The translations under genes were made by a program, and so were the position numbers. This document shows, piece by piece, positions 8,888 through 18,453 of a stretch of DNA of 64,000 bases. The notes beneath the pieces were generated by a model, which was not told where the DNA came from, did not search any database, and saw nothing but the letters and a program-made list of their open reading frames with translations. The stretch comes from an uncultured Eubacterium sp. (GTDB lineage: Bacteria; Bacillota; Clostridia; Peptostreptococcales; Anaerovoracaceae), in assembly GCA_902495595.1 (NCBI GenBank), contig CABUXV010000004.1, positions 1 through 64,000 of the forward strand. Direction: 5' to 3'. Within the stretch, counting starts at the first letter, position 1, and each line of letters begins with the position of its first letter.

Positions 8888-9139
8888 ATGCGATTAAGTG
8901 AAATAGGAAACAAAGAAATAGTGGATATGTCCACCGGAATAAGCCACGGTCAGCTTTGGGATGCAGAAATGATATTTGAGAAAAAAAGCGGAAAAATAAA
9001 AGCGGTGCTCGTTCCGTCATTTCAGAGCACCGGCTTTTTTAAAAAAAGTTTTAATGATTTATGCGAACTGCCATGGAACAGTATCGTTATAATAGGAGAG
9101 GATATGATTATATTTCAATCATATCCACAGAATTCCTAA
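8888..9139 (+). CDS. YlmC/YmxH-family PRC-barrel sporulation protein
   Basis: This 83-residue protein begins MRLSEIGNKEIVDMSTG, the characteristic opening of the YlmC/YmxH PRC-barrel family found in spore formers. AAGGAG sits eight bases upstream of the ATG at 8888. The small beta-barrel is thought to bind RNA or protein partners; its exact role is unknown. Its last 32 bases overlap the 3' end of the convergent NhaC gene, so the two transcripts must be antisense at their ends. Confidence 0.75.
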   Translation: MRLSEIGNKEIVDMSTGISHGQLWDAEMIFEKKSGKIKAVLVPSFQSTGFFKKSFNDLCELPWNSIVIIGEDMIIFQSYPQNS

Positions 9140-10439
9140 ACCATATTTTCTTTGTAAATATGTATATAACAGGAAGTATAAATACCAAATATGAATACAT
9201 CAGCGTGCCAAATCCTACACCCATCATTTCAAGCGGTACTGTACATGCTATATTCCATGGAACAAGCACCGAAAGCATGACAGTTGAATTTTCTATGTCT
9301 ATAGCCATTTCTTCTTTGCTGCCTCCGGTCTTTTCATAAGGTTTGGTCATCAAATCACTGCAAAGCATTATAGCTATAGTCTGACTGCAGAAAACTATCG
9401 ATGTCGCGGCTCCGAGAATCATCATCATAAGAAATCTTCCTGTCCGGCTCATCATATTGTTTATTTTGCCCTGAAGCTCTGATAATATATCCGTGCCTTT
9501 AAATATTCCGGAATATGAACAGGAGAGCATTATTATTCCGCATACTTCCAGCATGGATACAGCTCCTCCCCCGCCAATTATATTTTTAATGTTATCGTCC
9601 TGCGGAACATATCCTAATATACAGCACTTTAAAGCTTCAATTACATCCATTCCCTGCAATGTAATCATAAGCACAAATCCGCTTAATATGCTTCCCAGAA
9701 AAGCCCATCTTATATCCAGCTTAAACATAGGAAGAACCAGTATAAACACTGCTGGAATCAATGTGAGGAAAGATATGCTGAATTCCGACAAAAGAGAATC
9801 CATTATGCTTGCATCTACCTGGTGCAATGGATTTTTAACGGAAAGAACTGCATATAGTACAATACATATACCTACGGGAAGTATGCCTGTCTTATGCATG
9901 CTCTTCACATTATCCATCAAATCGGTCTTTGTAACATTGGCAACCAAAATAGCGCTGGATGATGCCGGGGAACATCTGTCCCCGAAGTATATGCCTGACA
10001 TTATAGCGCCTGCTACAACCAAAGGGTCCACGCCTCCGCTTCTTGCAAGAGCCATAAATATTACTCCAAGCGTTCCCGATACAGAAAATGACGTACCGAG
10101 TATATAAGAAAGCAGACATGCCATCACAAATGCCAGCAATACAAATAACGGAGGAGTCACAAATTTAACTCCGTAATACACAAAAAATGTTATAGTACCC
10201 GATGCACGCCATATAGCTGTTATAAAACCAATCATAAACATGATTTCAAGCACTATGAGAGAATCCCTAACACCTTTCAGCGCCATACATGAAACTTCTC
10301 TATACGAAAATCCCTTGCTTGTCCCTGCTGCGATAAATGCTACCAATCCTACAACCAAAGCAAGTATTATAGGATACCCCAATATCAGGCACAATATCAT
10401 TGCTGCCATAAAAACTAAAAATCCGATTATAAGCGCCAT
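9108..10439 (-). CDS. NhaC-family Na+/H+ antiporter
   Basis: This 443-residue polytopic membrane protein has about 11-12 hydrophobic segments. Motifs typical of the NhaC family are visible, including GTSFSVSGTLGVIFMALARSGG and SGIYFGDRCSPASSSAILVA (about 140-190), the polar core of the transport path. It should export sodium (or a charged organic ion, since malate/lactate exchangers occur in the family) in exchange for protons. It begins 31 bp after asnB and ends overlapping the ymxH-like gene. Confidence 0.82.
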   Translation of the reverse strand: MALIIGFLVFMAAMILCLILGYPIILALVVGLVAFIAAGTSKGFSYREVSCMALKGVRDSLIVLEIMFMIGFITAIWRASGTITFFVYYGVKFVTPPLFVLLAFVMACLLSYILGTSFSVSGTLGVIFMALARSGGVDPLVVAGAIMSGIYFGDRCSPASSSAILVANVTKTDLMDNVKSMHKTGILPVGICIVLYAVLSVKNPLHQVDASIMDSLLSEFSISFLTLIPAVFILVLPMFKLDIRWAFLGSILSGFVLMITLQGMDVIEALKCCILGYVPQDDNIKNIIGGGGAVSMLEVCGIIMLSCSYSGIFKGTDILSELQGKINNMMSRTGRFLMMMILGAATSIVFCSQTIAIMLCSDLMTKPYEKTGGSKEEMAIDIENSTVMLSVLVPWNIACTVPLEMMGVGFGTLMYSYLVFILPVIYIFTKKIWFRNSVDMIEI

Positions 10440-10470
10440 AGTTTCTTACTTTTCTGCCTCCTGAAAAATT

Positions 10471-12333
10471 TTATGCAACTTCACCATTTCTTACAAAATA
10501 GTTTTCATACCAAATTATGAAAGAATATACCGTCCAAATTTTTTTCATATTTTTCGCTTTTCCTTCCTTATGGTCGTCCAAAAGCTTTGTAATGTAATCT
10601 ATGTTAAAAAATTCAGCTGCAATTTTACCGGTAAATTTCTCTTTTACTTCATTATAATATTTATCCTGTCTGAGCCAGTCATTGAGAGGAACCGGGAATC
10701 CTCTTTTCTTCATTTTGGCGGTCTTTTCAGGAAGCTGTTTTCTTGCCGCGCCCCTTAAAGCGATTTTGGTAAGCTCTTTTGAAACCCTGTGCTTGGAAGG
10801 AATAGAAAGCGCAAGTTTAAGCATTTCCCTATCCAGAAAAGGTACTCTAAGTTCAAGTGAATGAGCCATACTCATCCTGTCTGCTTTAACCAGAATATCC
10901 TGTACAAGCCATGTATTTATATCCACATACTGCATCCTTGTAATATCGTCCTCACCCTGACATTTATCAAAAAATCTCTTTGAATATACTGAGGGTTTTT
11001 CTGCAGGTATATTAGGGTTTAAAAGCTTGTCACGCTCCATATAATTAAAATTATAATTATTTCTTATATAATATTCATCTACGCTCTGCGCTCCTCTTAT
11101 CAGAAATCTCTTGCCATGAAATCCGTTAGGCAGTATCTTCGCAACAGACGCAGCTGCTTTCCTTAAAAACTTCGGAAACTTCTTCTGATATGCTTCAAAA
11201 GCTATAGGGTCCTGATAATAATAATATCCTCCGAAAAGCTCATCGGCTCCTTCTCCCGAAAGCACAACTTTTACCTGCTCGGCAGCTTTCTGCGCTAAAA
11301 AATAAAGAGCTATTGCAGATGGATTGGGCAAAGGCTCGTCCATATAATACTGAACATACGGCACTGCTCCGAAATACTCATCTGCAGAAATCTTTTTGGT
11401 GTATATATCCACACCTACATCTTCTGCATATTCTTCTGCATATTTAAGCTCGCTGTATTTTTCCTCGACAAATCCTACTGAAAAAGTCTTAAGCTTATGG
11501 TCTTTCTTTATTTCCTTTACAACATAGCTTGAGTCCACTCCGCTTGAAAGAAAACAGCCTACTTCAACATCTGCAATTCCATGAGCCTCTATTGAGCCTC
11601 TGAAAGTTTCTGCAATCAAATCTTCCCATTCTTCCAAAGATTTGCTGTTGTCTATATCGTATTTCATTTCAAAATATGGTTCTATCTCTATTTTTCCGTC
11701 CTTTGCTGTAAAGCAATGACCCGGAGCCACTTTATATACATTTTTAAATAAGGTTTCATTTGTGGGAATATATTCAAAGCACAAATATTCAGGTATACGC
11801 TCTCTGTTAAGCTCCTTTTCAAAGTAAGGATTAGCCGTAAATGCCTTGATTTCCGATGAGAACATAAGGCTGTTGTCTTTATTGTAATAAAACAGAGGCT
11901 TTATACCGAATATATCCCTGGCTCCGAAAAGAGTTTTTTCTTTCATATCCCATATAAGATACGCATACATGCCTCTCAGCCTTTTGGTAAACTCCTTGCC
12001 ATATTCCTCATATCCGTGAATTAACACTTCCGAATCCGAGTTGGTACTGAAATCATGACCTTTTTTTATAAGTTCCTCTCTCAGAGACTGGTAATTATAA
12101 ATTTCGCCATTAAATACAAGCACCTTGGTTCTGTCTTCATTATATATAGGCTGACTTCCTCCCTCCAGGTCTATTATGCTCAGTCTTCTGAATCCAAGTG
12201 AGACATCATCATCCACAAAATAGTCATCCTGATTCGGTCCTCTGTGAGCTATTTTATCAGCCATCGTTCTTATGATTTTTTTGTTGATATCTTCTTCACT
12301 GCTGTTATTGAAGAATCCTACAAATCCGCACAT
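10471..12333 (-). CDS. asnB: Asparagine synthase (glutamine-hydrolysing)
   Basis: This 620-residue enzyme makes asparagine from aspartate, ATP and glutamine. The N-terminal glutaminase begins MCGFVGFFNN with Cys2 as nucleophile and shows RRLSIIDLEGGSQP and FNGEIYNY. The synthetase domain (about 230-600) has the PP-loop SSGVDSSYV, the VLSGEGADELFGGY motif, and DRMSMAHSLELRVPFLD. Length is normal for bacterial AsnB. No T-box leader is visible in the 227 bp upstream. Confidence 0.93.
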   Translation of the reverse strand: MCGFVGFFNNSSEEDINKKIIRTMADKIAHRGPNQDDYFVDDDVSLGFRRLSIIDLEGGSQPIYNEDRTKVLVFNGEIYNYQSLREELIKKGHDFSTNSDSEVLIHGYEEYGKEFTKRLRGMYAYLIWDMKEKTLFGARDIFGIKPLFYYNKDNSLMFSSEIKAFTANPYFEKELNRERIPEYLCFEYIPTNETLFKNVYKVAPGHCFTAKDGKIEIEPYFEMKYDIDNSKSLEEWEDLIAETFRGSIEAHGIADVEVGCFLSSGVDSSYVVKEIKKDHKLKTFSVGFVEEKYSELKYAEEYAEDVGVDIYTKKISADEYFGAVPYVQYYMDEPLPNPSAIALYFLAQKAAEQVKVVLSGEGADELFGGYYYYQDPIAFEAYQKKFPKFLRKAAASVAKILPNGFHGKRFLIRGAQSVDEYYIRNNYNFNYMERDKLLNPNIPAEKPSVYSKRFFDKCQGEDDITRMQYVDINTWLVQDILVKADRMSMAHSLELRVPFLDREMLKLALSIPSKHRVSKELTKIALRGAARKQLPEKTAKMKKRGFPVPLNDWLRQDKYYNEVKEKFTGKIAAEFFNIDYITKLLDDHKEGKAKNMKKIWTVYSFIIWYENYFVRNGEVA

Positions 12334-12492
12334 TTATCCCTATTCCTTTCATAATCAATATCTTTTATTAATTTCGAAAAATCAACTTTAATTCTTTTCC
12401 GTTTTTATACAATACTAATGGTTATTATATCACAAAAGTATTCTTTTTAAAGGCTTCTGTTTATTTTCAGACAATATAATAATAAATTAAAA

Positions 12493-12520
12493 ACCCTAAG
12501 CAATATATGATGCTCAGGGT
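12493..12520 (-). terminator. Terminator after the unknown gene at 12561
   Basis: The stem ACCCTaAGCA (12493-12502) pairs with TGCTcAGGGT (12511-12520). On the minus strand it is followed by TTTTTAATTT. It separates the unknown gene from asnB. Confidence 0.6.
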
Positions 12521-12560
12521 CTTACGCAATATATAAATAAATTTTTAATTATATACCAGA

Positions 12561-13097
12561 TTAATTCTCTGCATTTCTGAAATGTCTCCCCGTATAATTA
12601 TACTTAATATCTATCAGGTATAACGCTTTGGAAACAGTAATTTCATTTACTCCATCAAAAATCCCTTTAATACCTTCGTCCATATCGTAGGTACTTAAAA
12701 AATGCTCTTTGAAATCAGAAAAACTTTCAAATGATTCCAAAGTCTCACCATTCTTTCCAAATATATTGCAAATCTCGTACACGATAAAATTGAACATTTC
12801 CGTTAAATCATTGGTAATTTTAACGAATATCTTCATTCCGCCTGCATTGAACCCTTCTCCTTTAATCTTTTCAAAGGTTAAGTTTTCTTTATCTTCCAGC
12901 ATTTCATGATACTCTACGATGGATTTATCCAAATCCGCCTTATTTGGTTCATACCAGTCTTTCATAACATCTATTATTAGAAGTCCCAAATTTTCCGGAG
13001 AACCTCCGTACCACAGAGTTTCCCTGTGAAAACCCAATTCGTTTTCTTCTATAACATTTGCAAAATACATTCTGCAGGCAACATTCTTTTCTTCCAT
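12561..13097 (-). CDS. Unknown 178-residue acidic cytoplasmic protein
   Basis: I do not recognise this family. The protein is soluble (no signal peptide or membrane helix), acidic and rich in aromatic residues (for example TLWYGGSPENLGLLIIDVMKDWYEPN). The alternation of strands and helices suggests a single compact domain. It stands alone, bounded by a terminator downstream and by the divergent rhodanese-like gene upstream, with its own AAGG-type ribosome site. Codon use resembles neighbouring chromosomal genes, so recent transfer is not indicated. Confidence 0.7.
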   Translation of the reverse strand: MEEKNVACRMYFANVIEENELGFHRETLWYGGSPENLGLLIIDVMKDWYEPNKADLDKSIVEYHEMLEDKENLTFEKIKGEGFNAGGMKIFVKITNDLTEMFNFIVYEICNIFGKNGETLESFESFSDFKEHFLSTYDMDEGIKGIFDGVNEITVSKALYLIDIKYNYTGRHFRNAEN

Positions 13098-13243
13098 GAT
13101 TCTGTCCTTTCCTCACTTATTAATAATATTATATCACATTGTATTTTACATCAAAATAATTTTTATGGATAAATACTTTTTACGTTAAGACACATAATTC
13201 AGCTTATTTTAATACAAAATTATAAACGTGGAGGAAATTTATT

Positions 13244-13561
13244 ATGGGATACGGAAAAATAACGCGTGATGTAGCAAAACGCATCATAAACAGCGATACC
13301 GACAGTGTTCTCGTCGATGTTGGCACTAAAAAGGAGTTTGACGAGAATCATATGGAAGGCGCTATATCTTTCCCAAACGAGTCTATAGATGTAGTCACTG
13401 CCGACTGCCTGCTGCCCGATAAAAACAAGCTTACTTTAGTATATTCAAAAGGAGACGGCAAAAGCAGAGATGCTTCAAAAAAACTTGTTCAGATGGGCTA
13501 CAGCAACATTAAAGAATTCGGTATAGAAAACGACTGGGGAAACAATGATTTTACTGAATAA
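13244..13561 (+). CDS. Rhodanese-like domain protein lacking the catalytic cysteine
   Basis: This 105-residue protein is a single rhodanese domain: the entry motif VLVDVGTKKEFDENHMEGAI, then INFPNES-like strand (SFPNESID), then the active-site strand. The active-site loop reads LVYSKGDGKSRDASKKL, where active rhodaneses have V-Y-C; Ser replaces the sulfur-carrying Cys. The fold is otherwise complete up to GYSNIKEFG. It is therefore probably inactive as a sulfurtransferase and may act in binding or regulation. GTGGAGG precedes the ATG. A bidirectional terminator separates it from ppdK. Confidence 0.75.
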   Translation: MGYGKITRDVAKRIINSDTDSVLVDVGTKKEFDENHMEGAISFPNESIDVVTADCLLPDKNKLTLVYSKGDGKSRDASKKLVQMGYSNIKEFGIENDWGNNDFTE

Positions 13562-13589
13562 AGTTTAATCAATAGTTTTGCCCTAAAGA

Positions 13590-13619
13590 AAAAGTGATGT
13601 CTGAAAAGACATCACTTTT
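13590..13619. terminator. Bidirectional terminator between the rhodanese gene and ppdK
   Basis: A perfect 12-bp stem, AAAAGTGATGTC with GACATCACTTTT, encloses a 6-base loop between two convergent stop codons. A/T runs flank both sides. Confidence 0.85.
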
Positions 13620-13634
13620 ACTATATAAATTTAT

Positions 13635-16256
13635 TTATTTCTGTTTTATACATGCCTGCGCTGCAGCAAGTCTTGCAATAGGAACTCTGAAAGGTGAACA
13701 TGATACATACTGAAGTCCCACTTCATTACAGAATTCTATTGACTTAGGATCTCCGCCGTGTTCTCCGCATATACCCAGTTTGATATTAGGTCTCGTCTGT
13801 TTGCCAAGGTCTACGGCCATCTTAACCAGTTTGCCTACACCTGTTTGGTCTATGCTCTGGAACGGATCATCTTCAAAGATACCTTTATCTCTATATTCCT
13901 TGATGATATTGCCAGTATCATCTCTTGAAAAACCGAATGTCATCTGTGTAAGGTCGTTTGTTCCAAATGAGAAGAACTCAGCCTCTTCTGCAATTTCATC
14001 TGCTGTAAGAGCCGCTCTTGGAATTTCAATCATTGTTCCTACGAGATAGTCAAACTTAACGCCTTCTCTGTCCATTACAGATTCAACAGTCTTCACAACG
14101 GTTGCCTTTACATCCGCCAGCTCCTTTACCATTCCTACAAGCGGTATCATGATTTCCGGAACTATATCCAATCCCTGCTCTTTTCTTACCTCTATAGCAG
14201 CCATGATAATAGCTTCTGCCTGCATTTCAGCAATCTCAGGATAAGTCACAGCCAAACGGCAGCCTCTGTGTCCAAGCATAGGGTTGAATTCATGCAGCTC
14301 AACCGTTTTCTTTGCAAGTTTTTCATAAGGGACATTTATCTGCTGTGAAAGAGCTTTTATTTCTTCATCCGTATGCGGCAGGAACTCGTGGAGAGGAGGA
14401 TCCAGAAGTCTGATTGTTACAGGTCTGTCACCCATAGCCTCGTAAATTCCCTTAAAATCACCTTTCTGATAAGGAAGCAGGAATTTCAGCGCTTCACGTC
14501 TTTCTGCTTCACTGTCGGCAAGAATCATTCTTCTTACTGCCGGAATTCTTTCTTCTTCAAAGAACATATGCTCAGTTCTGCAAAGACCTATTCCCTCTGC
14601 ACCGAATTCAACAGCCTGTTTAGCGTCTCTAGGATTATCAGCATTTGTCCTTACTTTCAGTGTTCTTATCTCATCAGCCCATGACATTATCTGCGCAAAG
14701 TCTCCCGATAATTCAGGCGGTACTGTTTTTATCTGCCCTTTAAGAACATCTCCGGCAGTACCGTCAAGTGATATATAATCGCCTTCCTTAAATACGTACT
14801 GACCTATGGAAAGCTCTTTTCCCTCTTCATCAACCTTGATTTCAGAACATCCGGAAACGCAGCATTTGCCCATTCCTCTGGCTACTACAGCAGCGTGAGA
14901 TGTCATGCCGCCTCTTGCTGTAAGAATACCTTCAGCAGCAACCATTCCCGCTAAATCTTCAGGAGACGTTTCAAGTCTTACAAGGATAACCTTTTCTCCG
15001 TTTGCAGCAGCAGTCTCAGCATCAGAAGCATTAAAATATATCTGACCTGTAGCAGCTCCCGGCGATGCAGGAAGACCTTTTGTAAGCTTTTCTGCGCCCG
15101 CAAGCTCATCAGCATCAAACATTGGATGAAGAAGCTGGTCAATCTGGGCAGGCTCTATTCTCATAATTGCTGTTTCCTTGTCTATCAGACCTTCGCTCTG
15201 CATGTCAACGGCTATTTTTACAGCAGCAGGAGCTGTTCTCTTGCCGCTTCTTGTCTGAAGCATGTAGAGCTTATTTCTTTCGACTGTAAACTCCATATCC
15301 TGCATATCAGTATAGTGATTTTCCAGAAGCTCTGCTATTCTCGTAAATTCACTGTATACTTCAGGAAAAGCCTGAGCCATTTCAGCTATCGGCTGAGGAG
15401 TTCTTATTCCCGCAACAACGTCTTCACCCTGAGCATTTACCAAAAATTCACCAAATATAGCCTTTTCCCCATTTACAGGGCTTCTTGTAAACGCAACACC
15501 TGTTCCCGAAGTATCTCCCATATTTCCGAATACCATTGACTGCACGTTTACTGCTGTACCGATGCTGTGAGGAATATCGTTTAACTGTCTGTAAAGTATG
15601 GCTCTGTCATTGTTCCATGACCTGAATACTGCCATAATGGCTTCCATAAGCTGGTCTTTAGGTTCCTGCGGAAAATCTCTTCCCATTTCTTCCTTAACCA
15701 GAGCTTTATATCCTATTATTATTTCCTTTAGGTCTTCTGTCGTTAAATCAACGTCAAACTCATATCCATGTTCTTCTTTTTTTGAATCAAAAATAGCGTC
15801 AAACTTAGTCTTTGCTATTTCCATAACAACATCGCCGAACATCTGGATAAATCTTCTGTAACTGTCATATGCGAAACGAGGGTTTTCTGTAAGAGCTGCC
15901 AAGCCTTCAACCGTTTCATCATTAAGACCTAAATTAAGTATAGTGTCCATCATCCCCGGCATTGAAATTTTCGCTCCCGAACGTACTGAAACGAGAAGCG
16001 GATTTTCTACGTTCCCGAATTTCTTTCCCGTAACGTTTTCCAGTTCCTCGAGTTTCTCAAAAATAGATGCGACAATATCATCTCCTATTTTTTTCCCCTC
16101 GTCATAATATCTGTTGCAGGCTTCTGTAGTTACAGTGAACCCAAAAGGCACAGGCAGACCTATCTTAGTCATTTCTGCTAAGTTTGCACCTTTTCCGCCC
16201 AACAGGTCTTTCATCTCTTTCGATCCTTCGTTAAATGAATAAACAAACTTTTTCAT
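13635..16256 (-). CDS. ppdK: Pyruvate, phosphate dikinase
   Basis: This 873-residue enzyme interconverts pyruvate + ATP + Pi with PEP + AMP + PPi. The N-terminal ATP-grasp domain starts at FNEGSKEMKDLLGGKGANLAEM. The swivelling phosphohistidine domain holds GGMTSHAAVVARGMGK (about 445-460). The C-terminal PEP/pyruvate barrel shows GAEGIGLCRTEHMFF, PMLGHRGCRLAV and FFSFGTNDLTQMTFGFSRDD. Length matches bacterial PPDK. It follows glyS on the same strand, as in many Firmicutes. No PDRP regulator gene lies next to it. With the pyruvate carboxylase at 37573 it provides C3/C4 interconversion. Confidence 0.96.
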   Translation of the reverse strand: MKKFVYSFNEGSKEMKDLLGGKGANLAEMTKIGLPVPFGFTVTTEACNRYYDEGKKIGDDIVASIFEKLEELENVTGKKFGNVENPLLVSVRSGAKISMPGMMDTILNLGLNDETVEGLAALTENPRFAYDSYRRFIQMFGDVVMEIAKTKFDAIFDSKKEEHGYEFDVDLTTEDLKEIIIGYKALVKEEMGRDFPQEPKDQLMEAIMAVFRSWNNDRAILYRQLNDIPHSIGTAVNVQSMVFGNMGDTSGTGVAFTRSPVNGEKAIFGEFLVNAQGEDVVAGIRTPQPIAEMAQAFPEVYSEFTRIAELLENHYTDMQDMEFTVERNKLYMLQTRSGKRTAPAAVKIAVDMQSEGLIDKETAIMRIEPAQIDQLLHPMFDADELAGAEKLTKGLPASPGAATGQIYFNASDAETAAANGEKVILVRLETSPEDLAGMVAAEGILTARGGMTSHAAVVARGMGKCCVSGCSEIKVDEEGKELSIGQYVFKEGDYISLDGTAGDVLKGQIKTVPPELSGDFAQIMSWADEIRTLKVRTNADNPRDAKQAVEFGAEGIGLCRTEHMFFEEERIPAVRRMILADSEAERREALKFLLPYQKGDFKGIYEAMGDRPVTIRLLDPPLHEFLPHTDEEIKALSQQINVPYEKLAKKTVELHEFNPMLGHRGCRLAVTYPEIAEMQAEAIIMAAIEVRKEQGLDIVPEIMIPLVGMVKELADVKATVVKTVESVMDREGVKFDYLVGTMIEIPRAALTADEIAEEAEFFSFGTNDLTQMTFGFSRDDTGNIIKEYRDKGIFEDDPFQSIDQTGVGKLVKMAVDLGKQTRPNIKLGICGEHGGDPKSIEFCNEVGLQYVSCSPFRVPIARLAAAQACIKQK

Positions 16257-16285
16257 TTTTCCTTTTACTCTCCTCGTTTAAACTA

Positions 16286-17689
16286 TTAGAATATCAATTT
16301 CTGTTCAATATATTCTTTAACCTGACTCACAGGTATTCGAATCTGTTCCATAGTATCTCTGTCTCTAATTGTAACGCATCCGTCTGTCTCAGTATCAAAA
16401 TCTACGCAAATTGAGAAAGGAGTACCTATTTCATCCTCCCGTCTGTATCTCTTTCCGATGGAGCCCGCTGCGTCATACTCGACGTTGAAATACTTCGAAA
16501 GTTCCTCGTATATAGGTTCGGCTACAGGCGCCAGCTTCTTTGCAAGGGGAAGTACGGCAGCCTTGTATGGAGCCAATGCCGGATGAAGCCTTAGAACTGT
16601 CCTCACATCCTCTTTTCCTTTGCTGTCTGTAAGCACCTCCTCATCATAGGCGTCCACTAAAAATGCCAGCGCTACACGGTCAGCCCCAAGGGAAGGTTCT
16701 ATACAGTAAGGAACATATTTTTCATTGGTTTCCGGATCCATATAGCTCATTTCCTGACCTGAATGTTCTATATGCTGTTTAAGGTCAAAATCCGTTCTGT
16801 CAGCGATTCCCCAAAGTTCACCCCAGCCAAACGGGAACAGATATTCAATATCGGTAGTCGCATTGCTGTAGTGGGAAAGTTCTTCCTGTTCATGGTCCCT
16901 CAATCTCATGTTTTCTTCTTTCATACCAAGGGATTTAAGGAAGTTTACGCAATAATCCTTCCAGTATGCGAACCACTCCAAATCAGTTCCCGGAGCACAG
17001 AAAAATTCGAGTTCCATCTGTTCAAATTCCCTCGTTCTGAAAGTGAAGTTTCCGGGAGTTATTTCATTTCTGAAAGACTTTCCTACCTGAGCAATACCAA
17101 AAGGAATTTTCTTTCTTGACGTCCTCTGAACATTTTTAAAGTTTACAAATATGCCCTGCGCTGTTTCGGGTCTTAAAAAAATCTCGGATTTGGAATCTTC
17201 GGTTACGCCCTGAAAAGTTTTAAACATAAGATTGAACTGACGTATTCCCGTAAAATCTGCTTTACCGCAGTCAGGACACTTAATGCCTTTTTCCGATATA
17301 AAATTTTCCAGCTTCTCATTTGACCATCCGTCTACAGTGATATCATCGATTCCCTGTTCTTTCAGATAATCTTCTATGAGCTGGTCTGCTCTGAATCTTG
17401 CCTTACAGCTTTTGCAGTCTATAAGCGGATCTGCAAAACCTCCCACATGACCTGAAGCAACCCATGTCTGAGGATTCATCAGTATAGCCGCGTCCAAACC
17501 TACGTTATACTTTGACTCCTGTACAAACTTCTTCCACCATGCTTTCTTAACATTGTTTTTGAACTCGACTCCCAAAGGACCGTAATCCCATGTGTTGGCA
17601 AGTCCCCCGTATATATCCGAACCTGGGAAAACAAATCCCCGGTTCTTTGCAAGGGCTGTAATTTTTTCCATTGTAACTTCTGTGCTCAT
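16286..17689 (-). CDS. glyS: Glycyl-tRNA synthetase (single-chain alpha2 type)
   Basis: This 467-residue class II synthetase charges tRNA-Gly. The N-terminus [24 protein letters not shown] and the [18 protein letters not shown] motif identify the GRS1/alpha2 form, as opposed to glyQS. Class II motifs are visible: motif 2 in [25 protein letters not shown], and motif 3 in [15 protein letters not shown] zinc-site insertion has CKSCKAR and CPDCGK. The C-terminal anticodon-binding domain starts at about 370 ([16 protein letters not shown]). It lies between the DUF4342 gene and ppdK on the same strand. Confidence 0.95.
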   Translation of the reverse strand: MSTEVTMEKITALAKNRGFVFPGSDIYGGLANTWDYGPLGVEFKNNVKKAWWKKFVQESKYNVGLDAAILMNPQTWVASGHVGGFADPLIDCKSCKARFRADQLIEDYLKEQGIDDITVDGWSNEKLENFISEKGIKCPDCGKADFTGIRQFNLMFKTFQGVTEDSKSEIFLRPETAQGIFVNFKNVQRTSRKKIPFGIAQVGKSFRNEITPGNFTFRTREFEQMELEFFCAPGTDLEWFAYWKDYCVNFLKSLGMKEENMRLRDHEQEELSHYSNATTDIEYLFPFGWGELWGIADRTDFDLKQHIEHSGQEMSYMDPETNEKYVPYCIEPSLGADRVALAFLVDAYDEEVLTDSKGKEDVRTVLRLHPALAPYKAAVLPLAKKLAPVAEPIYEELSKYFNVEYDAAGSIGKRYRREDEIGTPFSICVDFDTETDGCVTIRDRDTMEQIRIPVSQVKEYIEQKLIF

Positions 17690-17724
17690 ACTTCTACTTC
17701 TCCATGTACTTTATTTTGCCTTTA

Positions 17725-18429
17725 TTATTTTTCCTCGTCTTTATTATCTTTATCTTCGCAGTCTTTTATATCTTCTATTACATCCTCTGCTTTATCCTTG
17801 ATTTCTTCAATCTTATCTTCTGCCTTATCTTTAATGTCATCTATTTTATCTTCCAAATCATCTTCCATATCCTCAAGCTTTTCTTCAGCTTCTTCGCTTG
17901 CTTTCTTTATTTTATTTACGGCTTCTTCAGCCTTGTCTCTGCCCTTTTTATAAAGGTCAACACTCTTTTCTTTTACGCCTTCTGCTACATCGCTGCCTTT
18001 TTCAACAACCGTTCCCATTGCATCAGTTACCGCATCGCTGACATCTATAATTGTTCCGTCTGTCTTTATTATCTCAATGGCACACTTGAATCCAAATGCT
18101 GCCACTACTGCAACTACCGCGGCGATAGGAGCTATAACAACGCCTACAAGACCTGCGTTTACAGGAACATTGAGAACAATCTCTCCGTCCTTTTTCACCT
18201 GTATTTTCGATACGTTGCCTTTCTTAACGATTTCCTTTATTCTGGAAAACAAAGCCTCGCCTTTTTTGCCGAATCCCCTGCTTTTTTCTCCTGAATTGAT
18301 GGTCTCTTCTATTGCGATTATAGCATCTACAACACTGCCGTCAGTTTCTTCAAGAGCAGTCTTCGCTTCCGCATAGGTAACGCCTGTTCTGTCTTTGACC
18401 AGTTCAATTTTTTCTAAAGTAATTTCCAT
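17725..18429 (-). CDS. DUF4342-type protein with UBA-like head and charged coiled tail
   Basis: The 234-residue protein has three parts. Residues 1-45 form a UBA/TS-N-like helix bundle (KIELVKDRTGVTYAEAKTALEE) as in EF-Ts and NAC. Residues 50-125 match the DUF4342 pattern with a hydrophobic segment (VNAGLVGVVIAPIAAVVAV), likely a membrane insertion. Residues 135-234 are a highly charged, LEA-like series of 11-residue helical repeats (variants of KDKAEDKIEEI). The function is unknown; a membrane or protein interaction role is plausible. It sits between recO and glyS, where Firmicutes usually carry other small genes. Confidence 0.7.
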   Translation of the reverse strand: MEITLEKIELVKDRTGVTYAEAKTALEETDGSVVDAIIAIEETINSGEKSRGFGKKGEALFSRIKEIVKKGNVSKIQVKKDGEIVLNVPVNAGLVGVVIAPIAAVVAVVAAFGFKCAIEIIKTDGTIIDVSDAVTDAMGTVVEKGSDVAEGVKEKSVDLYKKGRDKAEEAVNKIKKASEEAEEKLEDMEDDLEDKIDDIKDKAEDKIEEIKDKAEDVIEDIKDCEDKDNKDEEK

Positions 18430-18453
18430 TCTTTTCCCTCCTGTTTATTTGTT

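Noticed and set aside
9493..10107. Plus-strand frame of 204 codons opposite the NhaC gene
   Set aside because: Shadow of a hydrophobic membrane protein gene; no start signal and no recognisable domain.
12334..12560. Possible T-box or riboswitch upstream of asnB
   Set aside because: No T-box core, no conserved antiterminator and only an ordinary terminator for the upstream gene at 12493-12520.
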